Of a stretch of DNA of 64,000 nt, positions 1 to 11,000 are shown piece by piece. The stretch lies in the NCBI RefSeq assembly GCF_954871325.1, contig NC_088775.1, positions 63,403,561 through 63,467,560 on the forward strand. The letters are read 5' to 3'. Each line of letters begins with the position of its first letter. Position 1 is the first letter of the stretch. The notes under the pieces are model-generated. The model searched no databases. It was not told where the DNA came from and saw nothing but the letters and a program-made list of their open reading frames with translations. The translations under genes were made by a program, and so were the position numbers. The DNA is from Gordionus sp. m RMFG-2023. Its lineage: Eukaryota > Nematomorpha > Gordioida > Chordodea > Parachordodidae.

Positions 1-114
1 AAAATAACAAAATTAATTATTTACAAAAAAAACAATAATAATAATTTTTCACCAAAACAATACTATTTAATTGTTAATTAAAAAAAAACTATTTATTTTA
101 CTATTATATGACAG

Positions 115-1340
115 GTTTGGGCAAAATTTTTGAAACTTATGATTGGGTCAATGATATATCATTGGATTTAGTTTGAATTTTTTTATTAAATATGGAATGG
201 GCCCGCAAATTATTTTTACTGCTGATCTGGGCTGGAGGCTTGTAAATAAATCAAGGCCCATGAATGTCTCTAATTTCAATAACTGAATTATTTAATTTCC
301 CATCTAACTTTATTTGAACTTAAAGGAATAGGAAAACCATAGATATGCCTTATTTAAATTATTTAAAAAATTTATAATTGCTGGATACAAGAAGTTGTTG
401 GACACAAGGAAATAAAGGAAGCCATTGTGAAGTGTATATATGGAAGGAATATTAATCCATTTTTTTAGCATAAACAACAAAAAAATAATGCCTGTTGTGA
501 TTTTGTCTTAAATTTACATATATTTTAGGGATTTTTTAAGAACCCGTTATCAAAAATATAAGTTGCTAGCTGATAGCTCATCGTGAATGACGGGGAATCA
601 GAATTTTCTTCTTTATTCAATTAAATTTTTTTGGAAAAACCCTTAGAGTGCAGATTCATGAATTGCTACCATAAGGGTATTTGAGGATTATTATAATAGA
701 TAGATTGAGCACATAAATATAATTTTTACAGATTTTTGATAACCCGTCAAGAATGATAGGGAATCAGAATTTTCTTCTTTATTCAATGATGGATGATTTT
801 ACCTTTATTTGATGATGAATGAATCAGAAATTTTCTTATCTTATGAGATGTGATTCAGAAATTTATATTTATTTAGATGAGGAGTTATTCTAAAATTTTC
901 CATTAATTTTTATAAAAAATGTTTATTAAGTATAAAGGTTAGTAATTTTAATTTATGTGCATAATAAAAAATCTTTTAAACTAAATATTTATGTATTTGT
1001 AATTTAAAATAAAAAATATATTCTTACTTGAATCTCATAAGATAAGAAAATTTCTGATTCATTTATCGTCAAATAAAGGTAAAATATATTATTCATCCAT
1101 CATTGAATAAAGAAGAAAATTTATATTCCCTGTCATTCTTTACGGGCTATCAAAAATCTGTAAAAATTATATATATGTGCTAAATCTATCTATTATAATA
1201 ATCCTCAAATACCCTTACGACAGCAATTCTTGCATCTGCTATCTGAGGGTTTTTCCAAAAATAGAATCCTTGAGTTAAGAAGAAAATTCTGATTCCCCGT
1301 CATTCTTGACGGGTTATCATCTAGTATAATATTAATCTTA
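115..1340 (+). repeat. Interspersed repeat R1, copy 1
   Basis: This stretch matches 6979-7968 over its whole length, with many substitutions and small gaps. Shared landmarks in order are a 'gcccat/gccagtgaa..gtctctaatttcaat' block, 'gttggacac', 'attgtgaagtgtata' and the palindrome beginning near 566. Copy 2 lies inside the TTF-hAT just upstream of its transposase. Copy 1 may therefore be a fragment of a second TTF-hAT, or an independent repeat. I see no coding sequence in it. Confidence 0.6.
566..1324. repeat. Foldback (palindromic) element
   Basis: The left arm (566 to about 870) and right arm (about 1030 to 1324) are near-perfect inverted repeats around a loop of about 160 bp. Both outer ends read CTAG inward. 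Each arm carries the motif GAATGACGGGGAATCAG or a close variant twice, about 160 bp apart. Such long TIRs with almost no interior are typical of foldback or miniature inverted-repeat elements. A shorter copy lies at about 7455-7968 and a single end at 4945-4997. No TSD is clear and no transposase is encoded. Confidence 0.75.
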
Positions 1341-1471
1341 TAAATTTAATAGAAATTAATTATAAATAACATATAAATTAAATATTTTATATAAAATATT
1401 ATATATATTACATGAATTTTTCTAATTACTTAAATTGTATAAAAAATTAGAATATTTTGTTGATCCATATT

Positions 1472-1795
1472 CAGGGTTGCCCATCTTCCCCCATCAGCGG
1501 GAGACTCCCGCAATTTTTTAGTTTACACGCAGACATCTCTCTCCCGCAAAACTACCGCAATTGGAAATCTCAAAAATCTACCGCAATTTTTTAATTTCTT
1601 CCGCAATTTTTTTTTAATAGTATTTTAACGTTTTTAAAATATAAATAATAATTTTGAGAGACATTAATTGATTATTTTTATATTTTTAAATAAATTTTAA
1701 ATATTTATTCGAATAACATGTCTAGTTTGTAAATTTCTTTCTATCCTGTTTTATTTATATCCAACAATAAATCAACATCATTTCATTCATATAAA
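1472..1795 (+). mobile_element. hAT-A terminal fragment (5' end)
   Basis: It begins with CAGGGTTGCC, the TIR of hAT-A, and matches the reverse complement of 44765-45077, the 5' end of the full hAT-A copy. Shared features are the 'cgggag/ccgcaa' subterminal motifs, the 'acacgcagacatct' block and 'ccaacaataaatcaacat'. Similarity stops near 1795 and the family resumes at 4997. About 3.2 kb of other sequence therefore appears to have been inserted into this copy. Confidence 0.65.
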
Positions 1796-2464
1796 TCAGT
1801 ACAGGGGAGTATAACAACATCGATTGCAATACAAAAATATTCTCAAAAATAATCTATAATCCTCAAAAAACGTCAATCAAATTTAGCCAATAATGTTCTT
1901 TTAAAAAAAATTTGTCCAATAAAAATGACTATAGAGTAAACGGTCCAATAGTAATCATGTAACAACCTTATAATTCATTCAATTTTATAACACATTTTAC
2001 CATCTTCACTTCATAAGGTTTTTGTTTAGTTTATATAGTTAACCTACAGGAAACGTTAATATATTGGAATATTCAAGTCTTTTAAAATTGGCTTCAAAGA
2101 AATTTAAACTTCAAACTGGGTAGAATAAAGGAGAGTTTTAATGTCACGGTATGTCTCTAGGAATTTAGGGGTAAAACAATTTTGTTATCAAAACTATTTT
2201 TAAAGTATAATTTTATAAACATTTTGAATATTTTAATTTTTTTAAAAAATTTGTGAAAATTTTAAAGATTTTTTAAAACATTTTGGATGCAGCTTAAAAT
2301 AAAATTTTAGTTAATTATTATTCAATAAATTTTTGGATTTAAAGAAAAATTATTTGTAGAATATAATAATATTTCTTAAAATAATAAAAATAAAATTTGG
2401 TATCTATTTTATCTTTACTTTTGGAATAATAATAAAAATGATTATTTTAGAAAGGAACTATTAA
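1796..2464. other. AT-rich stretch without a recognised gene
   Basis: AT-rich sequence with no credible open frame and no recognisable transposon end. It belongs to the 3.2-kb block that separates the two parts of the first hAT-A copy. Confidence 0.5.
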
Positions 2465-2795
2465 TACACATGAATTTCATATAAAACTTATAAAAAATTA
2501 TTTAAATGCTTTTAAGACCTTTATAAATACTCTTTTAAACAAAGACCTCCTATCATAGATTTAAATCAAATATGAGGTCAACCTGATTGTGTCACAAAAA
2601 CTCTGTGGTGGCATCCATTGGCTATTTAGAAGATTATTGGTAAGGGTCAAAATCCAGCGTCTTAATTTATTAGGTATACATAGCATATAAGATTGATTGT
2701 GGGAGAAGTTAAAAGAATATTTATGAAGGTCTTAAAAGCATTTAAATAATTTTTTATGATAAGTGTAGGTTTTATATGAAATTCATGTGTTAAAA
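2465..2795. repeat. Inverted repeat with about 80-bp arms
   Basis: The left arm (about 2465-2545) contains 'acatgaatttcatataaaac' and 'atttaaatgcttttaagacc'. The right arm (about 2715-2795) carries both in reverse complement. The loop between is about 170 bp and includes a GC-richer patch near 2570-2660. The hairpin shape suggests an old miniature inverted-repeat element. No TSD could be assigned. Confidence 0.6.
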
Positions 2796-3840
2796 TTACA
2801 ATAGAAATGATACAATATCTTTTAGGAATAGGAATATTTTTATTAATAACTATAGGGTTTTCATTTTCTTTGTTGGCATTATCTTGATCTAGCTATTATT
2901 CAATAATATATAACAAATAATAGTAACATAATGTACAGAATAATTAGACATAGTGATAGCAATTTCATTAAGGTATGATGCAATTAATTTTATATACATA
3001 TATAAAATAATACTGTTCCGAGATGTCAATTTTTAGATTCCTAAAATAAAAAACTATTTTATATTTTTGCCTTTTAATATTTTACATTTGTCTGTCAATT
3101 TTAAAATTGACTCAGAATATTTGGTAATATCATCAATATTTTCTTTTAACCATATATATTGTTTGACATATAGTAGCTCCTTATTTTCCAGCACCTTTTA
3201 ATGTTACGATCTGAGTTATTGTAATATATTTATTGTATGGTTTAAGAGAAAATTGATAGATATTCCAAGAGAAATTGCAGAGATTATTAGCAGTGTAACA
3301 TTTTGAAGAATAAAATAAAGAATTAAATAATTTTGTAAAAATTGTCCACTACTTCAATTACCATTAAATAATTCAATCTATTATAATATAGTGTTGTATA
3401 TTTTCTCATAACTTCATAATTGTAGAATGTATGTTATTCATAACTTATTATAACATTTTTGATGAAATGTATAACATATTTGTTTTACTTATATATAATT
3501 TGACTATGATTGTAGTTAACCTCCTATTATTTGATAACTTAAAATATCTTTTTATTTTTCTATTGTAATTTAATATCAATTTCTTAAATTTAATTTTATA
3601 ATTTGTAATTAAATAATAAATCATTTGGAAAGGTGGTGGTTTGTTTAAAATTTAAATTAGGATGATTTTCAGCATGGTACTTTAATGTGTATTCATGAAT
3701 TTCATATATTGATAGATAAATCAGATATTTCCCCTTCATTTGATGATAATTTTGGAAAATTTTCCCAATTAATATATACATATATTAGACAGATTTTAAT
3801 TCTTATAAACCTCTTATATTTTTTAGGATCCAAGAAAAAA
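2796..3840. other. AT-rich stretch without a recognised gene
   Basis: No reading frame here has domain features; the longest is 61 codons and looks random. No terminal repeats were recognised. Confidence 0.5.
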
Positions 3841-3844
3841 ATTA

Positions 3845-4790
3845 ATTATTCTTAGTTTTCCTAGGCTTGGGAAATATTTTTCACAATTAATTTGGACTTG
3901 GACGTAGCTTGCTAAACATTTTTCAAAAATTTTTTTAATTTTAAATATAGGCTAGAAATTGGCCTGAAAATTTCTTTTGAAGACATTGCCAGGCCTGATC
4001 AAAAACCAAGGCCCATGCAACTTTCATATTCTGATTGTATTTTTAAATACATTGTGACTTTTTATATATTTTATTTCAGTTCTCAACTACCAAAATTATT
4101 ATGGTCATTGGCATGTTTGAGAAAATTTTCCCAAGTGCGTGGACCTGGCTTGGGAATTTTTTTAATATTAGACATAGGTGTAATATTTAACACAAAATAT
4201 TTATATGACCCTCAGGTAAAAGCTAATTTAAATATTATTTTTATTCAAAAATAGTATTCACTCTTAGTCTAAATGGGTTGGCCTTGGTCTGAAGTAGGGG
4301 TCAGCTGGGTTAATGTAATAAAAAATAGATATGGTTTTTAGAGATTTACCTATCTCCAGATTTGGGAAAAATTTTGAAAATTACTATGGGTTGGCCAGGC
4401 TTGAGAAAATTTATTTATAAAAGTATTATGAGTTGGACTGGGCATGGAAAATATTTTTATTAATTATATTAGGCTGGGCTTGGGGAAAATTATGAGCTTG
4501 GGCGTTTGATAATTTTTTTATTATTAACTATGGGTCAGACATTGGCCTAAAACAAGTTATTTTGCAGGCCTGGGCTCGGCCTGATCAAAAAACCAAGGCC
4601 CATGAAAATCTGATTTTTATTGTATTTTTAAATTCATTATGATTATTTAAATGTTTTATTTCAGTTCTCAACTACCAAAATTATTATGATCTTTCATTCA
4701 GCTTGGATGAATTTTTCAAAATTATTATGACTTAGTACTTTACCTGGGAATTTTTTTTAATATGAAATATTATGTATAAATGATCAGTAA
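3845..4790. repeat. Degenerate 'TTGGGAAAATTTT' repeat block with duplicated segment
   Basis: Variants of 'gcttgggaaaattttc' and 'caaaattattatggg' alternate through the block. Within it, about 3960-4200 is duplicated as about 4545-4780, including 'cagttctcaactaccaaaat'. The same motif recurs on the opposite strand at 28340-28400 and 28860-29060. It behaves like a dispersed, degenerate minisatellite. The 79-codon frame at 4015-4254 is part of the repeat and not a gene. Confidence 0.6.
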
Positions 4791-4944
4791 ATTTAACATA
4801 TTGGTATTATCAAAAAGTTTTAAATTTATTCTTCAAACCATAGTATTTAGTCTTAGTAATGGATTGAACCTGGCCTGAATGGGGGAGGGGGTAAAAAGAA
4901 TAAAGTTGGATATAATTTTCAAATAACAAGTAACATCTAGCATA

Positions 4945-4997
4945 AATATAAGAAGAAAATTCTCATTCCCCGTCATTTTTGACGAGCTATCTACTAG
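4945..4997. repeat. Isolated end of the foldback element
   Basis: It contains 'agaagaaaattct', 'attccccgtcat' and 'tttgacg', ending in CTAG, and matches the right terminus of the palindrome at 566-1324. It sits exactly where hAT-A sequence resumes at 4997. Confidence 0.6.
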
Positions 4998-5968
4998 TAA
5001 ATAATACAGATGCAACTACATTTGCGGAAATCGTATACATCTATCATGTAGTTCAACATTCACAGAGCTATATAATCACAATGTGGGTCGAACTTTTTCT
5101 CATGATATTTAACTACTCCAATATAAATGCAAACCTTACTTGTGGCAGAACAAAAATGAGCAGGGCTATCACAAGTGTTTTAGTACCTGAATTCTATAGG
5201 TCAATTCTAGACGATTTGAAAGATGGGTATTCATATGCAATACTAACAGATGCATCTAATAAGGGAAATATTAAACATTTTCCTCGATCCTTCGCTATTT
5301 CAACAAGAATAAGAACATTTCAATAAAACTGTTAAAAATTTTTACTCGGATAGTGAAAAATCCAACAATGTAGCTAGCCATATAATGGTAAATATAGCTG
5401 ATTCAGGGTTATCAATGATTTGCATGTCAGCTTTCTCCGCTGATAATGCCTCTGTAAATTTTGACAAAAACCAAAGTTACCAATTGAGGCAGCACAATAA
5501 TGAATTAATACCAATTGTCTGTATATGCCATATACTACATAATTCTTGCAAGAAGGCAATGAATGTACTATCTGTGGATGTCGAAATAATTGTGATGAAA
5601 TGTTTTAACGAATTTAGTTCATCAACTAAAAGAGTTAATGAATTAAAAGAGTTGGTGAAGTGGTGTGACTTGGAATGGTGTGAGTTGTTGCGATATATAC
5701 CTATCAGTTGGTTGTCATTAATACCTGCCATCGATAGAATTGTAAAATTTTACAAACCCTTAAAAAATGCTTCTTAAATAGAGATTTTAAAAGCTGTCCT
5801 AAAATTTTGAAAAAATTTTCGAGTATGAAATGGCAGAAGTATATTTGGGATTCGTTTCACATGTAGGAAATCTACTTCATGGAGTTAATATTCAGTTGCA
5901 ATCAGAATATTCTATATTAAAAAAGATTCACAAAATTATGCTACAGCTCTGTTCATCTATACAGTTAA
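4997..5968 (+). pseudogene. hAT-A transposase, N-terminal and central part (copy 1)
   Basis: Decayed transposase of a hAT family with a DUF4371/ZNF862-like core. Recognisable blocks are 'AILTDASNKGNIKHFP' (5250-5290), 'CMSAFSADNASVNF' (5411-5460), 'ELIPIVCICHILHNSCKKAM' (5503-5560) and 'EMAEVYLGFVSHVGNLLHGV' (5827-5890). Catalytic Asp-containing motifs are still visible, but several frameshifts and stops break the frame. The rest of the gene continues at 13437 after the TTF-hAT insertion. The same gene is present in minus orientation at 42052-45077. Confidence 0.8.
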
Positions 5969-5983
5969 CAGTGTCTACATGGC

Positions 5984-6120
5984 CGGGGGGGGTAGGAGAC
6001 AAATGCCTCCAAAAAATATTGGCATTTTGGGGGGTAGGTATTAATTTTGGGGGGTAGATATTGATTTTTGGGGGGTAGGCATTTGTTTTTGGGGGGTAGG
6101 TATTGATTTTTGGAGGGTAA
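5984..6120 (+). repeat. G-rich subterminal repeats of the TTF-hAT
   Basis: Five units of about 27 bp share the core TTTTTGGGGGGTAGGTATT, starting 15 bp inside the left terminus. The right subterminal region (13363-13405) also carries GGGGGGTAGGGG and GGGATGGGGG runs. Subterminal repeats commonly serve as transposase binding sites in hAT elements; that role here is inferred. Runs of six Gs at regular spacing could form a G-quadruplex. Confidence 0.75.
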
Positions 6121-6978
6121 TTTTTGACTTGTATTATGATATTTTTAAATCCAATAATCGATATGATTATCGTTGATTTTCTGAAAAATGTCAATTAAAG
6201 AAAAGATATCTGTCAATTTATAAATATTATACACTATATTTATTTTTTTAAATTTTTAGAAAATTCATTTACATAATGGGATTTAGATTTTCACAGTATC
6301 AATTTTAAATTATCAATATATATTTTTTTATAATAAGGACCTTTTGAATAAAGAATCCCTTTTATGATAAGATAATCCTACTCAATTAACAATATAAAGA
6401 AACATTTTTGGATTTTAAAAAGGTAATTTTTTAAGCATATAATTGCATTTTCCTTAATTTGATGATAGATAAATAAATATAATAAAGAATGAAGCTATTT
6501 TTATTTAATCTTAATATGTATACTTAATAAGTTATCTGGGTTTTGAACCATGGCAATTATTTTTGCTAATAATTTTTTAAATAATCATTTTCAATGGGGT
6601 AAATATTACCACATTTTTGTGAGGCAATCAGGTTGGACCCATAATTGATTTCTATTTATGATAAATGATTCTTTGAGGTAAGTGTAAATTATATACAAAA
6701 TTATAAGTGAGAGGTGAAAACCATTGTGTGATAAAAAATTTGTTAAAAGAATTGATAAATTTTTTATTTCATTATTAGATAAATTTTATATAACATCAAA
6801 TTTTCCATAATATATTTGGCCTTTTTTCTAAATATTTATAGAAATCTTGGGAGAATGAACAGATAATCTATTCCTCTCATTTGATTATTGATTTAAGAAA
6901 AGATTTCAATTAAATGAATTGACAAAGTGATTCCATATACTGAAATATTGTTTATTTTTGTTAACAATAAATTAAATT
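6121..6978. other. 5' non-coding region of the TTF-hAT
   Basis: AT-rich sequence between the subterminal G-rich repeats and the internal copy of R1. No open frame with recognisable features is present. Confidence 0.5.
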
Positions 6979-7968
6979 TTTGGATATGGCTTGGGAATAA
7001 TCTTTGAAACCTATGATGTGGTTTGGGTTTGGATTTCCATTAAACATGAACTGGGCCTGAAAATTATTTTTACTTATGACCTAGGCTGGATGAAGAAATC
7101 AATGCCAGTGAAGGTCTCTAATTTCAATGATTAAAATATATCATTTCTCAGACTTTATTTGAAGATAAATGAATGGGCAAATCACAAATATGCCTGTTTT
7201 CAATTATTTGCAAAATTTATTAGGATTGTTAATTTAAAGAAACTATGATTTCAAAGCATCATACATTTCTAAAAATTGTTGGACACTAAGAAATAAAGAA
7301 ATCAATTGTGAAGTGTATAATGGAGGAAATATTGATCCATGATTGTTTTGGCATAAATAACAAAAAATATTATATTTTTTGTGACCATGCATTAAGCTTA
7401 CATATAATATAATAGGAATCTTTTAAGAAAACATTATCAAAAATATAAGTTAATAGCTGATAGTCCATTATGAATGACTGGTAATCAGAATTTTCTTCTT
7501 TATTCAATGATGGGTGCATAATAAATTTCCTTTATATGATGATGATTGAATCAGTAAATTTTTCATTATTTTTATAAAATATGTTAATAGAGTGTATATT
7601 TATGAATTTTAATTTAAAAACAATAAGGGTCTAGAATATATTTTTTTGATTATAAATTACAAATACAAATGAATAAGAATTTATTTTAAAAGATTTTAAT
7701 ATATTTTTTAGATTAAAAATATAATACAAATGAATAAAAATTTATTGTGCACATATATTAAAATATCTAAATATATATTTCTTTAATATATTTTGTAAAA
7801 CCACTGGAAAATTTTAAAATTACACCCTCATTTAAACAAATATAAATTTAATTTCTGAATCACACCTCATAAGATAGGAGAATTTTAAGATTCAGCCATC
7901 CACCGTCAAATAAAGGATAAAATTATGATTCTCCATCATTCTTGATGGCCATCAGTGAGTAAAAAAAT
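6979..7968 (+). repeat. Interspersed repeat R1, copy 2, with short foldback
   Basis: Matches 115-1324. The last part (about 7455-7968) is a smaller palindrome whose ends read 'gctgatagtccattatgaat' and 'attcttgatggccatcag'. It lies immediately 5' of the transposase start at 8002, so it would form the promoter or leader region of that gene. Confidence 0.6.
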
Positions 7969-8001
7969 ATTATCTAAATATTTATTTCATTTTTATTCTA
8001 G

Positions 8002-11000
8002 ATGCCAAGTAACAAAACAATATATAAAGTCAAATGTGACTATATTAATTGTAAAACTTCTAAAATAAGAAGTGACAAAATAAATAACCATTATAAACAT
8101 AAACATCCTCATGTCAAGTTATCTGATATCAAATTTACAAAGATAGCTATCAAAAAGGATAATAATTGGGTATCCTTAAATAAAGATATTCCATTCAATA
8201 TCACAAATGGGGTTGAAACCAAGTTACAAAAAAAATCAATAACATCTTACTTCCAAAAAGTAATTTTTTATATATATTATTTTAATTCATGACAATAAAT
8301 ATAAGTAAAAATAACCTTAAATTTTGTGAATTAGTAGAAACCAATTCTTCATCTATAATTTGAGCATAATACTTTTAATTTTTATTAAAGATAAGATTTT
8401 TAATATATAGGTACATTTTTATTATGCCCTTTATCAATTTTGAAGGAAATAAATTATAAGAATATTTAAATATTTCAACTTTTGTTAAAAAAAAATTTAT
8501 ATATTATAATTAAGAATAAAATAAGTCATTTGCCTAAAATTTTCACTACTCTTTATTTAATAATTAGCACAAATCTTTTATTGAAGATTCCCAAATTATA
8601 TTATCTCATACAATGCCCAGTTCCAGTGATCTGCTGATTTTGAATAATGAGGTACTTAATTTAAATAAGATTTGTTTTATAATTTTGAAGGGAATAAATG
8701 AGGATATTCAGATATTTTCATGAACAAATTTTAATTAATCTTTATTTAATAATTAGCTCAAATCTTTTACTGAAGATTCCCAAATTATATTATCTCATAC
8801 AATGCCCAGTTCCAGTGATCTGGTGATTTTGAATGATGAGGTACTTAATTTAAATAAGATTTGTTTGATAATTCTGAAGTGAATAAATTATGAAATATTT
8901 TCCACTTTTCTATATCTTAATTAAGAATAAAATTTTTATTAAAATTAAGATTTTCATAAGTAAACAAATTTTAACCACTCTTTATTTAATAATTAGCATG
9001 AATCTTTTATTGAAGATTCCCAAATTATATTATCTTCTCATACAATGCCCAGTTCCAGTGATCTGCTGATTTTGAATAATGAGGTACTTAATTTAAATAA
9101 GATTTCTTTTATAATTTTGAAGGGAATAAATGAGGATATTCAGATATTTTCATGAATAAACAAATTTTAATTATTCTTTATTTAATAAGTAGCACAAATC
9201 TTTTACTGAAGATTCCCAAATTATATTATCTCATACAATGCCCAGTTCCAGTGATCTGGTGATTTTGAATGATGAGGTACTTAATTTAAATAAGATTTGT
9301 TTGATAATTCTGAAGTGAATAAATTATGAAATATTTTCCACTTTTCTATATCTTAATTAAGAATAAAATTTTTATTAAAATTAAGATTTTCATAAGTAAA
9401 CAAATTTTAACCACTCTTTATTTAATAATTAGCATGAATCTTTTATTGAAGATTCCCAAATTATATTATCTTCTCATACAATGCCCAGTTCCAGTGATCT
9501 GCTGATTTTGAATAATGAGGTACTTAATTTAAATAAGATTTCTTTTATAATTTTGAAGGGAATAAATGAGGATATTCAGATATTTTCATGAATAAACAAA
9601 TTTTAATTATTCTTTATTTAATAATTAGCACAAATCTTTTACTGAAGATTCCCAAATTATATTATCTTCTCATACAATGCCCAGTTCCAGTGATCTGCTG
9701 ATTTTGAATGATGAGGTATTTAATTTAAATAAAACTATACACTCTTTAATAATAATTAGCAAACACACAAAGTTATTGAAAATTCCCCAATTATATCTTT
9801 TTTTCATCCAATTATCAATCCCAATGCAAGCCAAAATATTTCAAACATTAAAGGCCCAAATATTATTCAATTATATAAAAAAAAGGAGCCTAATGACCCT
9901 TTTCATTTCATATTCTTTAGAATGACAAATATCTTGATTAATTTCATAATTTCCATAGGCCCATGTCAGCCATGTTCAAATATATTTCAATATCCTGTTA
10001 CTCACAAAAGGTTTTTAAAAAATTTAATTTTTATTAATTTTTACGCATCCATTATTTCTACTTTTAAATAGGAGCATGAATATATCCTATTATAAAAAGG
10101 TTAATATTGATGGTTCCCTCAAACCAAGAAATTGGTTATCCTATAGCACCACTTTAGACAAAGTCTTTTGTCTTTATTGTCTTATGTTTGGTGGCCCTAA
10201 ATCCAATACTTTTTGGACTCAACTTGGAGTAAATAATTGGAAAAATTTTAAGCGTGACTTAGAGAGACATGAGTCATCTTCTATTCATAAGGATTGTGAA
10301 TACACCAACATGACTTGGCTTGCAAATAAGCGTATTCAAGATCATTTTCTATCAAATAGGCTTGATATAATAATGGAAAATCGTAATATAGTTCATAATA
10401 TTATTGATGCCATTATATACCTTATAAAATGTAACATAGCCTTTTGGGGCACTAATTCGAATGAAGGTAATTTTATGTGCCTCATAAAATTAATGGCAAA
10501 AACGGTTCCAACTTTACGGGCATACATTGATAACAACGAAAAATTGAGGAGAAAAAAATCAGATAAAATTTCAAGACCTTATATAAATTTATTGTCATAT
10601 GGCCATGTGAAAAAAATTATTGAAGTCATTAAGATAAAAATAATAAAATGTATTATTCAAAAAATTAAAGAGAATTGTGCCTATAGCATCATATTAGATG
10701 GAACATATGATGTGTCTAAAAAAGAATGCATTGCTTTACTTGTAAGATATATAGAAGATGATCCGCATCCACATCCTGTAGAAAGGATCATCCATGTTTT
10801 TACAACATCAGAAACCACCAGGGAAAATATAAAGAAACATGTTTTTTCTAAGTTCAAAGATCTTGGTCTTCCTCTTGATTATATGGTTGGGCAAAGTATG
10901 GATGGTGCAGGGAATATGAGAGGAGTATACAAAGGAATGCAGGCTTTAATATTGAAAGAGGCTCCAAAAGCCATATATATTTGGTGCCATGCACATAGGC

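Noticed and set aside
5928-6194. 88-codon minus-strand frame rich in YPPK
   Set aside because: It is the reverse translation of the G-rich subterminal repeats of the TTF-hAT.
8560-9720. Regularly spaced direct repeats resembling a CRISPR-like or satellite array
   Set aside because: The units carry splice borders and one conserved open frame, the spacers are not unique (two alternating types), and the genome is eukaryotic. The exon-array reading explains every feature.
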